Notes: generated by a model not told the origin, from the letters alone. Shown: positions 1-11,330, counted from the stretch's first letter. The stretch is DNA of 64,000 nucleotides from Pomphorhynchus laevis (GCA_012934845.2 WNNJ02002318.1:124001-188000), one strand, 5' to 3'. Made by a program: numbers and translations.

Positions 1-80
1 AAGGAAGTCTGCTCTACTTGTAATCGAACTCCGGTTTTTGGCAACATCTACGATTATGAAACTGAAGCTTATTAGCTTCC
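1..80 (+). repeat. Family A ~360-bp repeat, partial copy cut by window start
   Basis: The first 80 bases match, in reverse orientation, the array at 53.07-54.07 kb (the GGAAGTCTGCTC, AATCGAACTCCGG and TTTTTGGCAA blocks and the end near GGAGCACAG). It runs into an AT microsatellite, as does another family A fragment at 54.57-54.64 kb. It has no coding potential. The family is not one I can name. Confidence 0.75.
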
Positions 81-107
81 GGAGCACAGTTTAACACAGT
101 CAGATAT

Positions 108-111
<4 letters not shown>

Positions 112-165
<54 letters not shown>
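112..165. repeat. (AT)n microsatellite
   Basis: Uninterrupted alternating AT of about 54 bases. Similar tracts at 54.64 and 56.51 kb also lie beside family A or ribozyme-bearing repeats. Confidence 0.98.
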
Positions 166-169
<4 letters not shown>

Positions 170-240
170 GATTTGATTCAACCAGGACTGTCTATTACAC
201 CTATCTGCTTTTCTCTATAAATAGAGAATTTCATGCTTCT

Positions 241-300
241 ACACTGCAAGACGGCGTACCGTTTCGGCTTTGAGAAGCCTCATCAGTTGCAGCAATACAG
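241..300 (-). ncRNA. Type I hammerhead ribozyme (minus strand)
   Basis: On the minus strand every core element is present in order. Stem I 5' strand CTGCAA is at 292-287, CTGATGA at 286-280, and stem II is a GGCTT/AAGCC hairpin with loop CTCA at 279-266. GAAA is at 265-262 and stem III is ACGG/CCGT with loop TACG. The cleavage triplet GTC is at 252-250 and the stem I 3' strand TTGCAG at 249-244. All three stems pair perfectly. Self-cleavage would fall after position 250 reading the minus strand. Hammerheads of this type are known from PLEs, retrozymes and satellite DNAs. No coding region is attached here. Activity is inferred from sequence only. Confidence 0.9.
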
Positions 301-379
301 TGTATACACATGAAAAACACTTATTTTTAATTTATTTACTGGTCCATATATTAAATAAACATACTTATTTTTAATTTAT

Positions 380-490
380 ATATATAAACGACTAATGGTA
401 GTTCACCCTACTAATGAGTGCTGCCGGCTACCATCAGCTCGTCCAAGAGCGATAAGGAAGTCTGCTCTACTTGTAATCGAACTCCGATTT
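380..490 (+). repeat. Family A repeat fragment with structured stem-loop
   Basis: Contains the family A signature: TAATGGTAG, then CTACTAATGAGTGCTGC, then CTACCATCAG, then AATCGAACTCCG. The left arm of the dyad has one change compared with the 53-54 kb copies (CTAATGGTAG for CTGATGGTAG). The fragment ends in an AT-rich tract at about 490. Confidence 0.75.
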
Positions 491-528
491 ATATTTATAT
501 ATATTTATATATATATATTTTTATATAT

Positions 529-580
529 AGGACATCTTTTATATTGGACATCTTTTATATTGGACATCTTTTATATTGGA
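529..580. repeat. 16-bp tandem repeat, about 3.2 copies
   Basis: The unit GGACATCTTTTATATT is repeated three times without change. Open frames running through it only reflect the repeat. Confidence 0.95.
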
Positions 581-599
581 TGTTTTCAGTAGGAGCTGA

Positions 600-660
600 T
601 ATTATATCAGATTTGAACTATGTTCCCCGACCCAACATAGCAGCGGAGCTACAATAATAG
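600..660 (-). repeat. Possible remnant of the Naiad PLE terminal hairpin region
   Basis: CCCAACATAGCAGCGG at about 632-647 is the reverse complement of the CTGCTATGTTGGG block found in the 3' terminal repeats of the Naiad copies at 20.5, 34.3 and 50.1 kb. The flanks are too diverged for a firm call. GAGCTACAATAATAGATT after it is shared with 10.73 kb. Confidence 0.45.
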
Positions 661-837
661 ATTTGATTAATTTTCTATCTTTTTACTTATTATGCTATAA
701 AACAATTAAATGCTACCAATTATTGTTTAACTACTACTTCGAGTTCTTCTAGATTACGTAAATAAAAAAATATTAATAATATTACTTTGATATGTAATAC
801 GAATTCTCTTGAAGTACACATTTGTAGCTTATCATTC

Positions 838-1172
838 CAGATAAGCTCCAAATCGGTTCCAGATCACTCGTACATCAGTTTCAGATCCCTAAGAGATTAT
901 TTCCAGATCACTCCAAGATAAAGTCCAAATTACCCACTGATCAGTTGTAGATCACCATTAGATCAGATCAAAAGCACTCAAAGATAAAGTCCAAATTACT
1001 CCCAGATCAGTTTTATATCACGCCCAATCAGTTCCAGATAACTAGCTGATTACTTCTAAATCGCTCTAAGAAAAAGTCCAAATTATTACCAGATCAGTAA
1101 TAGATTACACGCAGATCAGACCCAGATTGGATCTAGGTAAGTTTCAAATCACTCCCAAATCAGTTAAATGTC
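838..1172. repeat. Degenerate short tandem repeat rich in CCAGATCA/CAAATC
   Basis: About 330 bases made of loose variants of TCCAGATCACTC, TCAGTTCCAGATCA and AAAGTCCAAATTAC, recurring every 10-12 bases with a higher-order recurrence of about 55-90 bases marked by AAAGTCCAAATTA. No open frame and no known family. Confidence 0.7.
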
Positions 1173-1670
1173 ATTTCCTCTAAATGCCATGTAAATTCAG
1201 ATCCTCGCTTCCCAAATCAACTGTGAAAAGTTGTGGCTCCAAGGCCTTACGTGCTTGCCGTGTGACCAGGCAATTGTACGGAAACAGCGAAAGAGGCATC
1301 AACGTTCGAAACGGATTAGCCTTCATAGAGGAACGTGGAATGTCATCTCGCTGGCGGGGAAATAACTAGAATTAGTTGAAGATATGGTTCGCTTCGGTGT
1401 AGAAATAGTTGGATTGATTTCTCTTCACTATTCTGGAACTGGAACTAAACTTTTTGATCAAGGTTGGACCTTTAACTATTCTAGAGTTACCAACGGAAAG
1501 AGACGGCATGCCGGTTTATGGATACCTACAAATCCTCGGTGTTCGTGGTATAGAGGTGTAACCCTGCGAACGAAAGTCTGGCATCTCTGAGACTTTTAAT
1601 CATAAAAGGAAAGGGGATAACTGTTGTGTGTGCGAATGCTCCCAACATTATTTAGGAATACACAGCCTTC

Positions 1671-2018
1671 ATGGAAGATCTTTATGCTCTGTTTGATAGT
1701 ACTCCTGTTGAAGATTCCCTCGTTTTATTAAGTGACTTCAATGCTCATGTGGGTAGAGTGCTTGGGAGTAACGAACTCTCCGATCTGAATGCAAGTGGTG
1801 TTGAATTATTGCACTTTTGTTATCGTAACAATTTGTGCATAACCAACACCATCTTTGAATATAAGGAGATCCATAGATGCACATGGCATCAGGATTCTCT
1901 CAGTCAACGATCAATGATTGATTTTGTAATCGTGTCATCTGATCTGCGACTCTATGTTCTGGACACTCGTGTGAAGAGAGGTGCTGAGCTGTCAAGCGAT
2001 CACTACTTTTGTAGTTAG
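1671..2018 (+). pseudogene. LINE endonuclease domain, C-terminal part
   Basis: 115 codons with SDFNAHVGR (catalytic Asp/Asn of the exonuclease-endonuclease-phosphatase fold), IDFVIV and the terminal SSDHYF (catalytic Asp-His). The N-terminal half of the domain lies at 1340-1590 in other frames. Confidence 0.8.
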
Positions 2019-2562
2019 TAATCTTCGATGGCCGGATAGGATGCTAGACAAACCTGATAAACCCAAACGTTGTGTGAGGGAGTGCTGGGAGTGCATAGCA
2101 AATGTTTCTGTCAAAGAACGTTATTCTGGCTACATCCGGGTGGACTTCTCTCGATTGCCGGAAGAGGTGAAGAACATTGATCAGGAATGGGAGATGTTCA
2201 GATCCTCGCTTGTCAAAGCAACTGTGAAGAGTTATGGCTTGAAGGCCTTAGGTGCTTGTCGCGGAGGAAATACTCGAACTGCTTGGTGAACACCAACAGT
2301 TAGAGATTTTGTCCAGCAGAAGAATCTGGCTTATAAGGTAACTTTGTCAGATAAATCAGTGGAAGCTGTAGACAAGTACCGAAAAGCAAAGGGAGCTTGA
2401 GCTCGAGCAGTTGTCGAAGGGAAGAAGGCGGCTTGGGAGAAGTTTGGAGAATACTTGGAACTTGATTATAGGTAAGCTTCGAAGATGTTCTGAAGGACGA
2501 TCAGGAACCTTCATGTTGGAAAGCAGAAAACTCCTTAAACTGTCTATGACAAGAGAGGATCT

Positions 2563-3801
2563 ATGCTGACTGACATTGAAGAAATTTTTGGTTGTTGGAT
2601 AGAGCATTTTAGGAGTCTGCTTAATCCGATGGATATGCCTTCTCTTGTAGAAGTAAAGCCTTTAGAACCAACGGAAGAGCTCATCTCTTTGGAAGAGGTC
2701 ATTGCTGCTGTTAAAAAACTTCGTAATGGCAAGTCTTCTGGAGTAGACGAGATTCGACCTGAAGATTTAAAGGCTCTCGACGTTGTTGGCTTGAAGTGGC
2801 TAACACGGATTTTCAATGTTGCATTAAAGTCTGCCAAGGTTCCTAGTGAGTGGCGAACTGGGGTGGTGTTACTGATCTTTAAGAAAGGTGACCGAAAAGT
2901 ATGTTCTAATTATCGATGCATCACTCTTCTTAGCACACCTGGTAAGCTATTTGCTAGGATTCTTTAGTTAAGGATACGGCCTATAGTTGAAGGACAGTTG
3001 CAAGAGGAACAATGCGGCTATCGTCCAGATCGTGGAACTACGAATAAGCCATTTACTCTCTCAACCAACCTTGAATGGTCTTGGGAGTTCGCTCAACCGG
3101 TCTACATGTGCTTTATAGATTTGGAGAATACATTCGATTGAGTTTTGCGAGAGAGGTTGTGGGAGGAACTAATGGAGTATGAAGTACCACACTATCTTCG
3201 GGTAGCTGTGGCTTCTCAGTATGAACAAAGTATAAGTTGTGTTCGTGTTCTAGATAGAAAGTCTTAATCATTTCCAGTAGGCGTTAGGCTTCGTCAGGGT
3301 TGTTTTTTGTCTCCACTTTTGTTTCTTGTTTACATGAACAATATTTCAAGACGGGCTGCTCTGACGGATGCCCCTCTTCAGTTCGATTCTATCCGGATAC
3401 CATATCTGCTTTTTGCCGATAATGTTGTCTTGTTGACTTCTTGTTCCGATAACATACAATGACTACTAGATCGTTTTACGATAGAATACCAAGCGGCAGG
3501 GATGTTTGTTAGTACCACCAAGGCTGTCTTTATGTGTTCATCTCGGTATCAGGTACCAATGCCAATCCGGATTGGGGAAAATGTTCTTTCTGATGTGAAG
3601 GATTTCAAGTATCTAGGGGTATTGTTCTCTAGGAACGGTAGGAATATCAATGAGGTTGATAAGCGGATTTGTGCAGCTAACGCAGCAATGCGTTCTTTGT
3701 ACAGGTCTGTCATGGTGAATCGGGAGTTGAGTCTTCGGGTGAAGCTTTCGGTTTACGACGCAATCTTCGTTCATATCTTAACCTATGGTCATGAGCTTTA
3801 G
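2563..3801 (+). pseudogene. LINE reverse transcriptase, broken
   Basis: Two longer open stretches (2563-2967 and 3502-3801) carry the fingers and the thumb/connection. Between them the palm motifs are readable but interrupted (an in-frame TAG at 2967 and TGA codons within the palm). The sequence after DFKYLGVLF (RICAANAAMRSLYRSV, LTYGHEL) is the conserved post-RT region of this clade. Confidence 0.8.
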
Positions 3802-3835
3802 GTTATGACAGAAAAGATTCTTCCATTATGCAAAT

Positions 3836-4090
3836 TTCTGGCACACAAAAATTGAATACTAACTTTAATAGCTTAATTGAAGAAAATACTCGCCATCAAT
3901 CTCCAAGTTAAAATATAAATGGCTAGTCATTATTCTGCATTATGTTTCTTGTTTAAAAATTTATTTTTTTTATTGTCGTAAAAATTAACTATCTAAACGA
4001 TTTGATTATCATCCAACTGTAAGTATTATTTTTTATTAACAAATTGGGTATGACCAGCAAGATTGAAATTAATTAAAATATGGCCCGCCG
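3836..4090. other. No gene seen
   Basis: AT-rich spacer between two LINE remnants with no feature I can support. Confidence 0.6.
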
Positions 4091-5310
4091 TCTCACTTTT
4101 GTCTGTCATCTTGCTGTAGATCAACGGCTTAGATGTCATATTCCTAAGTACTGGAAAGAAGCGACCATAACAATTACGTATAAAGGCAAAACAAATCCTT
4201 TATCTACAAACTCTTATCGATGAATAGCCTTAACAAATCATGCCTATAAACTATTGACTTTGCTAGTTCACCGTCGTATTATGCGATCATGTGGTTCACG
4301 TATTGCGAATGAACAATATGGATTTAGACCAGGTAGATCTACAGTTGACGAGATTTCTACTTTAAGAGAAAAGGTAAACCAGCGTTTCGCAGCAAATCAA
4401 TTCATGTATGCGTTATTTATTGATTTTGCAAAGGCGTTTGACTCTATGAATCGGTCTCGCTTACTAAGCAAGCTTCATTTCTATGTTAAAACTACTTGCA
4501 GCCATATTGTCGCCCAATGAAATTCGTATTTCTGATGGACTAAAAATCCAAAATCGAGGAATTTTACAAGGGGATCATTTAAGTCCGCTGCTTTTCACGC
4601 TATTCGTTAGTGACCTTCCATCCTTTGTCTGTCAAAGCGGTAGATCCAGCTGCATAATATATGCAGATGATTTAGTCATACTTTCTCATGATATTGATCA
4701 ATGTCATTGAATCGTCTAGATACCTACTGCACACAAAATTTTATAGTGGTAAATCTAAATAAGTCTCGAGCTATAAAATTCAGGAAGGGTGGCCGTCTAC
4801 GCCGTGATGACTCATTTCAATATCGAAATGGCAATTTTGAATTTTGTTGTGAGTATTCCTACCTAGGTATTGTTTAAAATTCGAAATGGGCATTCTCGAA
4901 ACATATTTCTAGCAAGTGTGTAAATGCAACTGAAAGAATGTATTCCTTCAGAAACAGGTAATTTGTCCTTCGACAGTGCCCTAAGATTCTTTAAGGCGAT
5001 GATCTTTCCTATATTGACATATAGTATACAGGCGATCTGGCTTGATCTTACTACTGCTAATTCCCGCAAATTCGATTCGCTTCAATGGAGGTATATTAAA
5101 CGTATTACAGGACTCTCACCCATGATCTCTTCGACATTAGTGTCAGCGTTATCTCAACTCCCATCATGTGCGTATAACTTTGCAAATTCTTTTAATTTAC
5201 CTATAACACCCGCACTCTTGATCCATCTCAGCAATACGCAGATTACTGTTGCAAAACTTGATCCTGCTATTTATTGCACTTCGGTATTTCTTCAGACCAA
5301 TTGAAAAATG
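4090..5310 (+). mobile_element. Second non-LTR retrotransposon, RT fragment
   Basis: RT blocks are readable in order: YWKEATITITYKG, NEQYGFRPGRSTVDEIS, MYALFIDFAKAFDSMNRS, NRGILQGDHLSPLLFTLFV, IIYADDLVIL (intact YADD), then KAMIFPILTYSIQAIWLDL and a C-terminal stretch to 5304. The frame shifts at about 4480 and 4720-4920. The best internal relative is the LINE at 43.9-46.6 kb (compare [19 protein letters not shown]), so both are probably one clade. No endonuclease is visible upstream, so this is a 5'-truncated copy. Confidence 0.8.
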
Positions 5311-6002
5311 CCATTTATAAAATTTATTTTTTAATAAAATAATTTTTCAAAATTTTTATCTTTTAAAATAGTGTGACTATTGGAATTGTACAAACTTGCT
5401 TAAGCCATTAAAAGCAGTATAGGGATCAACTTCGGCGATATAATTTTTTATAATAATTTGTAAAAATAAAAAGCAGAAACGATCGCAGTTTGAGTTACCT
5501 GCAAATGGGTTCAATACTTAAAAACAAGTAGATCTCAAACAATATAGGCTTGTTTCAAGTTGACGATGGATATCAAGGCACGCGGATGCGGAGTGGGTTA
5601 AACTCAAAGTAATTTTTTCTTTTCAAGAACATGAGAGTATTCATACATATTTTCAATCGGCTCTGTTCGAACTTTCTGTAGTTTGAGATTATATTTTCTG
5701 AATTAATTTACTTTATAGTTGTAAATGCACGCCTATGCGCCCTTACAAGCCCATATGCTGGCAAAGAATTTGTATAATGGCAAAGAATTTCAGGCAGTGG
5801 AACATCGACGATAAAATTACGGAGGCCATAGTTGGTTGAGTGCATGGGGAGGTGAAAAAGTAGAGAAGTACTTGATCGCAGAGCTAAGAGGGCAGAACGC
5901 GAATCATCAAGATAATCAAGGTGTAACTATGATTGTGAGTGATAAAATAGAAGATGCAATGTCATAATACACAAACGGATTCAACACGAAGGTTAATTTT
6001 TA
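5311..6002. other. No gene seen
   Basis: Mixed AT-rich sequence without a recognisable domain, repeat or long open frame. The last 25 bases or so begin a flank shared with 33.7 kb. Confidence 0.5.
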
Positions 6003-6030
6003 AATAGTTGATAATGCTCCATTATTGATA

Positions 6031-6219
6031 AAGAATTATTGGAGCTGAAGCAAAGAAAATAGTAAATTTTTTTATACCTCGCTAACCTCTATTAGCATTT
6101 TGAGAAAATTACAATGTTTTTGTTTTTAAAAGATCATTGTAATTTTCTCAAGATGCTAACAGAGGTTAGAAAAATATCAAAAAATTTCCTGTTTTTTTGG
6201 TACAGCTCCAATAATTTTT
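6031..6219. mobile_element. Palindromic MITE, copy 1 (TA target)
   Basis: The left end AAGAATTATTGGAGCTG is mirrored at the right end as CAGCTCCAATAATTTTTT. The interior is also a dyad (GCTAACCTCTATTAGCAT against ATGCTAACAGAGGTTAG). TA lies just outside each end, as for Tc1/mariner-derived MITEs. No coding capacity. A second copy is at 33492-33683. Confidence 0.85.
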
Positions 6220-6600
6220 TACGAAAATTAATTGTGGACCAAGATAGGACGAGAAAGTTTATAGGAAATATGGTCAAAGCAGTGAATACGCAAGAGGACA
6301 CGAGCAGTAGACTTTATGATACGTTGGAGAGGTAAAAGTTCAGAATTGGAAGAGTCGGCAAATAAGTTAAGGCAATAATCAATTCTGGGAAATAGGAGAG
6401 TCGATATAAGAACGAGACAAAGAGCGGAAGTCGATCAGCTTACGAATGCGACGGAGGTTAAGGTGAAATAATAAAGAAGAGTGAACTTTGTCATGAACAA
6501 AAGGTTTGAATGAAACGAAAATTGTCGAAGTGAAAACCTTAGAAAATCATATTGTTAACGATTCGGAGAATGATCGAACTAACAGATAAAATAGGTGGAT
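6220..6600. other. Unassigned purine-rich stretch
   Basis: A plus-strand open stretch (6114-6335) and shorter ones read as Lys/Arg/Glu-rich peptide without a known domain. Base composition resembles the adjoining CR1-like LINE, so this may be its decayed 3' part or another ORF1. Confidence 0.35.
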
Positions 6601-8115
6601 TTATGTTGACAGCTTTGAAAATACTTAAATTGTAAAAATATTTTTTTTAACATTTACTCCAGGTGGATTTATGTCGAGGCGATTAGGGAGGATCCACACG
6701 ATTTTAGACTTTTCAGGATTAAGAGCTATACGAGGAGAGCAACGATGGTTGGAGATAGACATAAGAAAATTTATGGCAGAAGTAGCGACGTTGATACAGA
6801 AATGATGCGCATGGGCATATAGGAGGATATCATCGGAATACTGTATCATATTAAAGTTATGGTCACGAGTTAAATACGACAAGTCGCCTTGAAGACGGAA
6901 GAAAATAAGAGGACCTAAAACGGAGACTTGTGGAACATCGTGCGAGCTGGAAAAAGATATAGATGAAGATGAGTTTAAGTGAACGCAAAAATAGCGTTTA
7001 GAAAGATAATATGTAAACCAGTCTACAATAGGAACTGATAAACCATAGTCGTGATGAAGCCAAGATAGTAGAACAGAATGATCATCAATATCAAAAGCAG
7101 AAAACAGGTCAAGAGAGATTACGACACTAAAGTTTCATATCGCGGGCTTGAAGTCGATCACAGAAAACTTTTAGACAAACAATATTAGTAGAGTGATTAG
7201 TACGGAATGCAGATTGAAAAGGGGATATAAAATTGAGGAAACGAGATATAGATTGACTTAATGTAACACAAGACGCTCAAGGAGTTTAGATAACGTCGGA
7301 ATAAGAGAAATTGGGTGGTATGAAGATGTCAGTAAAGGATCGGGTGACGGTTTCTTTAGAAGAGGACGTACGATAACTGCTTTCCAGTTCTCTAAAAAAT
7401 GTAGCTACGAATAGAACAATTGAAAAGGGTGGCAAGGAACAATGATATGATGGAATGGATAGATTTAAGTATATACACAGGGATAGGGTCGGTAGGCGAA
7501 AAAACATTGGGCATAGAGAGAGGAGAACCTTAGAAACTTCGCTAGAAGAAACAGAAAGAAGATGGTATAGATCAGGAAGAAAATTGCATGATGAGCAAGA
7601 CAGGATTGATGAGTTGCATGGATAGAGGAGATGATCGTAAAGATTTTTTACTGAAAATAAGATAAGTCGTGGGGATCTATGGAGTGATCATTAGAAGTGC
7701 TAGCAAGAAAAGAATTAAAGGTTCTTCAAGTATAAGTTTGATCAGACGATGACGCGATCTTGTTTTGTTAAAAAGGTTACATTTATCACGGAAGTGAGTG
7801 ATAGGGGCGTCAAAGATTTAAGTATTGATCACAATGACTAGAGATAGAAGTGTGACCACCTTTAAGAAAATGAAGAATGACTCTAAAAGAATGACATCTA
7901 ATGCGCTTAGAACTTTTACAGTCAGAGTCTAACTAGGGGGCACACGAGGAGCGTTTAGGATTTCGGGACTATCGAGGTAAAATAGAATCGAGGATGCTAG
8001 AGAACACATTGGTGAAAAGTATGGATAGACTATCGGCTGTCAAAAAGATTGCAGAATGCGACAAGTAAGTATGGTCAAAGATAGATAAACGCAAGAGAGT
8101 TAGGTCGAGGAGTTG

Positions 8116-8538
8116 TCATGATCGATTTAAAATAGGAGAGGTTTGAACAGGAGTGAACGGGATAATGATATTAACAGTGATAAAAAAATGATCGGAAAAA
8201 CCAGGATTTGATATTATAGAGGAAGCGTATGTAACGAGGCTATTGGGAAAAGCGACAAAATTAAGAGCGCCGACAATAATATGGGTGAGGAGGTTTGTTA
8301 GAAAATGTAGGCTTAAGTCGGACAGAATACTTACAAGTTTTATGGAATCTGAATCAGAATGGCGATCCAGGCAGATGTTGAAACCACCAAGGACAATTAA
8401 ACGTAAAGAAGAAAGTGAACGGATTGATAGTAGATCGGAGAGTTCATTAAAAAATAGGCAAGACAGTACAAATGAACCTGGGCGATATATGATTGAAAGT
8501 TGAATCGGAAAAAGAAATGAAAATTTACAAAGGAGCAA
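8116..8538 (-). pseudogene. LINE endonuclease segment
   Basis: 140 codons with SIIYRPGSF, LIVLGGFNICLDRHSD and SDHFFITVNI. The motif reads LGGFN where active LINE endonucleases have GDFN, so the catalytic Asp is replaced. Confidence 0.75.
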
Positions 8539-9688
8539 TTCAAATGTGTATAGGGTAAGGTGAAATCAATTTTTTTAAGAAACGAAAGGATACGAGCGAA
8601 AGCGACAATTCTGCCATGATTAGAATAAGTAGTTGATTTTGTTGAGTCAATGGGGTGAGCCGAGTCAACAAGGAAAAATCGAAGGAACTCGATTACGGAT
8701 TGCCAGGTCGTCAAAACCAGTTTGTCGGGATTCAGTGTAACATAAAAGGTCTACTAATTGTTGTGCGAAGATATCGAAAAGTAAGTCAGTTTTTTGAAGA
8801 ATTGAACGGGTGTTAAAAAGAGTTAGACAAAAAAGATAGTTTTGTTTCATTGTTGGCAATAGAAGGAGATGAGAGGAAAAACAGGTCGCCAACGGATTTT
8901 TGGATTACACGAAATTTCCATTTACATTTTTAATGACAAGATATGGCTCGCCATTGACTTCGCGTCGACGCTTTTCAAGTCGAGCAGTGGAGAGTTGAGT
9001 AATTTCAGAGGTTGAGCGATCGGAGAAAATTCGACAAGCAGAGGAGGATGTCACGAGTTTAAACCGTTGAGATAAGATAGTGGATGCTTGGGTGCGATTT
9101 TTAATAACAATCTTTAAGAAATCGATAGATTGCTTGGTGAATATGTTGAGGAAGAGGCCGGATTTATAGAAAATAAATCTGGTGTTGAGGATGTAGGACA
9201 AAGATTTCTCCTACATTAGGGATGTAGGACAAAGAACAGTGGGACAGGATGTCAGTGAGTTCGGTAAAAAAATAAGTAGGTTGGATCTGATAAACTAGGA
9301 CGGTATACAATGTCGAGATCCAGTGTGTTCGGATTAGAAAATCGACAAGCAAGCAATTCAAAAAGCAAGGACTGAAAGGGAGAGTGACTGGCGAATGAAA
9401 CAATGTCGCAATGATTAGAGAATTTAGAAGGGAGTGTTAAGGAGGTCGAGACGGAAACCGTGTGTGGTGATAAGAGCTAGCGGAGAAGACAGAGATGAGA
9501 TGAAGCGTCATCGAATTTTGGGGCGGGTGTGGACAACTTGAAAATTTCCATAGATGTTTCAAATTGATAGGGATGTTTCGCCGTTTTCCTCGCGAAAGAG
9601 TCTTTGATGCGTACAGTATAGAATTGAGCGATTTCGGAAGGTTCGATCGAAAAATGCGAGTAGCTGATGAGGAGATGAGTTTATATCG

Positions 9689-10081
9689 TTACTCTGAGAA
9701 CGCGTAGGAGCGATGCTTGAATACAATTTTTATGAGATGGGGCTGAGAAGGATTAGATTGAGAAGATTTGTTTAGGCGGATGAATGCGATATGAGATATG
9801 TCGTTTAAAAATGATGGGTTATTCGCAGGAACAAGCGACGGGATGATGGATCTCAAGGCGAAAACATCGTAGTCAAGACGTGTTTGTTGAGATAAGAAGG
9901 TGAAAGGAATGATGTTGGTGATGATGACGAAACGATCACGAGAGCGAAAGCGTTTCTGTGAAGGAGGACGAGTTATGTGAGTGGGTGAGGTAACAATAGG
10001 TGAGTTGGGAGTTAAGGATATAAAGATAGTAGGCTTGACTGCGGGAGACAAAGAGGATATGAATAATGTAAAGGGTGGCAA
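9689..10081 (-). pseudogene. Possible ORF1 of the CR1-like LINE
   Basis: 130 codons, rich in Ser, Pro and Ile, with RRSRDRFVIITNIIPF-like wording and no recognised domain. It is placed here only because it is upstream of the endonuclease on the same strand and shares the base composition. Confidence 0.4.
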
Positions 10082-10321
10082 GCGATGTGAGGTAAGGTTA
10101 TGTGTGGAAGAATCGTGGAGGTTGGTGGATGTGATTTTGATTGATTGATGTAGGTTATTGAAAAACGAGACAGAACGGATGAGACTCGGGTGTCGGGGAG
10201 TAAATATTACATGGGATGAGAAGTGTATATGGTGACATGATCTGTGGGTGGAAAAACGAAATCGGAAATATTATCTCAATATGCAATCTATAGTAGTCAA
10301 TCATGTAATATAAAAGACAGA

Positions 10322-10373
10322 TACCATCAGGATGGTACCTGTCATATTAGGTACCATCATGTGATGGTACCTG
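10322..10373. repeat. Cluster of GGTACCATCA inverted repeats
   Basis: TACCATC-AG-GATGGTA is followed by GGTACCATCA-TG-TGATGGTACC (10350-10371), the second being a perfect 10-bp dyad with a 2-base loop. The cluster could form tandem short hairpins. It lies just beyond the 5' side of the minus-strand LINE. Confidence 0.8.
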
Positions 10374-10375
10374 AT

Positions 10376-11330
10376 AATTTATCTTACATATTAAAGGATT
10401 TTGTGTATGGTAAAGTAATGTAAATGATATATCTCATTCGTCATTCGACCAATTTATTTGATCTAGTTCGCTAAGTTACTATTTATGTTTTTGCTTTAAG
10501 TCATTTGATGCACGCTTTGTAATGACGATGTATTTGTATGTTTAAAGAACGAGATAAATTAATATTTGCTGTGTTGGGCCGCAGAGCTCGTGTATTCATT
10601 ATGACGTAGGCAATACAACATTAGTTGTGGCGGCATATCAATCGAGTGGCATGAACTATTGTTAACTGTCATTGTTACTGATGATTCTTCAGTCGTTCAT
10701 TTGAAACATTCATTAATACCATTGAGCTACAATAATAGATTGCGCTTTAAATTCAAATTTGATAGCGATTCTTCGCAATACTGTTAATTTAATATTGACA
10801 ATGGCAGATCCCCCACTAGCCAAGATATGTATAGTCTGGTTTGTTAGATCTTAGGGTAACGTCTAATTTGCGTGGCTATTCAAAATGCATATCATCACAT
10901 ATTGATTCGCACTATAATGTACAATTTGGACAACATATCGTTAACAAATGAACAATCTGCGTGATTGGCTAGTGTTTTAAGAAAATCTTTATTAGCTAGT
11001 CCGATCAAAGAAGTAAAAAAATTTAAAACTGCTTTTTGGCAATGGATAATTTATAAATCTTTTGTGTTATGTTTTAATGCCCAGTGTTGCAACTTTGAGC
11101 TGTGCTCATGATGTTGTCAAAATAATACTGAAACTATATTCATTGGTGCCGTATTCAGTTCCTGACATTATCAATGACCACATATAGTCAATGAATGTAA
11201 TCACAGCTGAAACTATTTATAATCAAATTAAGAATTATTTAAATCATTATCAGAATATTTTATGAATAGACTGAAATACAATATATTTATATATTAAATA
11301 ACATATTGTTTAGTATTTAAAATTTAAGTT
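10376..11330. other. No gene seen
   Basis: Moderately AT-rich sequence. GAGCTACAATAATAGATT at about 10.73 kb is shared with 640-660. A short start MADPPLAKI at about 10.80 kb is closed at once by stops. I cannot assign it. Confidence 0.45.

Larger units (their letters stand above)
1184..3835 (+). mobile_element. RTE-like (Rex3/BovB-related) LINE, degenerate, apurinic endonuclease plus RT
   Basis: An apurinic-type endonuclease (1340-2020) shows GTWN-like RTWNVISLAGK, IVGLISLHYSGTGTKL, then LLSDFNAHVGR and IDFVIV. It is followed by a reverse transcriptase (2563-3801) with NGKSSGVDEIRPEDLK, WRTGVVLLIFKKGD, EEQCGYRPDRGT, MCFIDLENTFD, RLRQGCFLSPLLFLVY, LLFADNVVLL and DFKYLGVLFSRNGR. This is the order of RTE-clade LINEs, and the RT wording is close to fish Rex3-like elements as I remember them. 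The frame changes several times and has internal stops (for example TAG after ARIL at 2967), and the RT catalytic motif reads FADN instead of FADD, so it cannot be active. Part of the element (1195-1262) repeats 2197-2268, a local duplication or second copy. Ends are not sharply visible. Confidence 0.85.
6600..10260 (-). mobile_element. CR1-like LINE on minus strand, long but degenerate
   Basis: Reading from about 8.9 kb down: LFNTRSILQKTDLLFDIFAQ and DLLCYTESRQTGFDDLA (start of the endonuclease), SIIYRPGSF, LIVLGGFNICLDRHSDSDS and PGFSDHF (endonuclease end), then RT motifs DLFSAFDIDDHSVLLSWL, QVSVLGPLIFF, QYSDDILLYAHAHHF and RIALNPEKSKIVW to 6.6 kb. Upstream (8.9-10.26 kb) are further minus-strand open stretches of the same GC-richer composition (9689-10081 and others), probably ORF1 but without a domain I recognise. 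Many frames are interrupted. The copy at 31.65-32.87 kb and the 3' fragment at 47.71-48.00 kb are the same or a close family (shared YNCL/PDKSKI and 3' sequence). Confidence 0.8.

Noticed and set aside
395-657. Overlapping open frames over the AT and 16-bp repeats
   Set aside because: They exist only because the repeats lack stops; the peptides are repeats of YIYI and YIGHLL.
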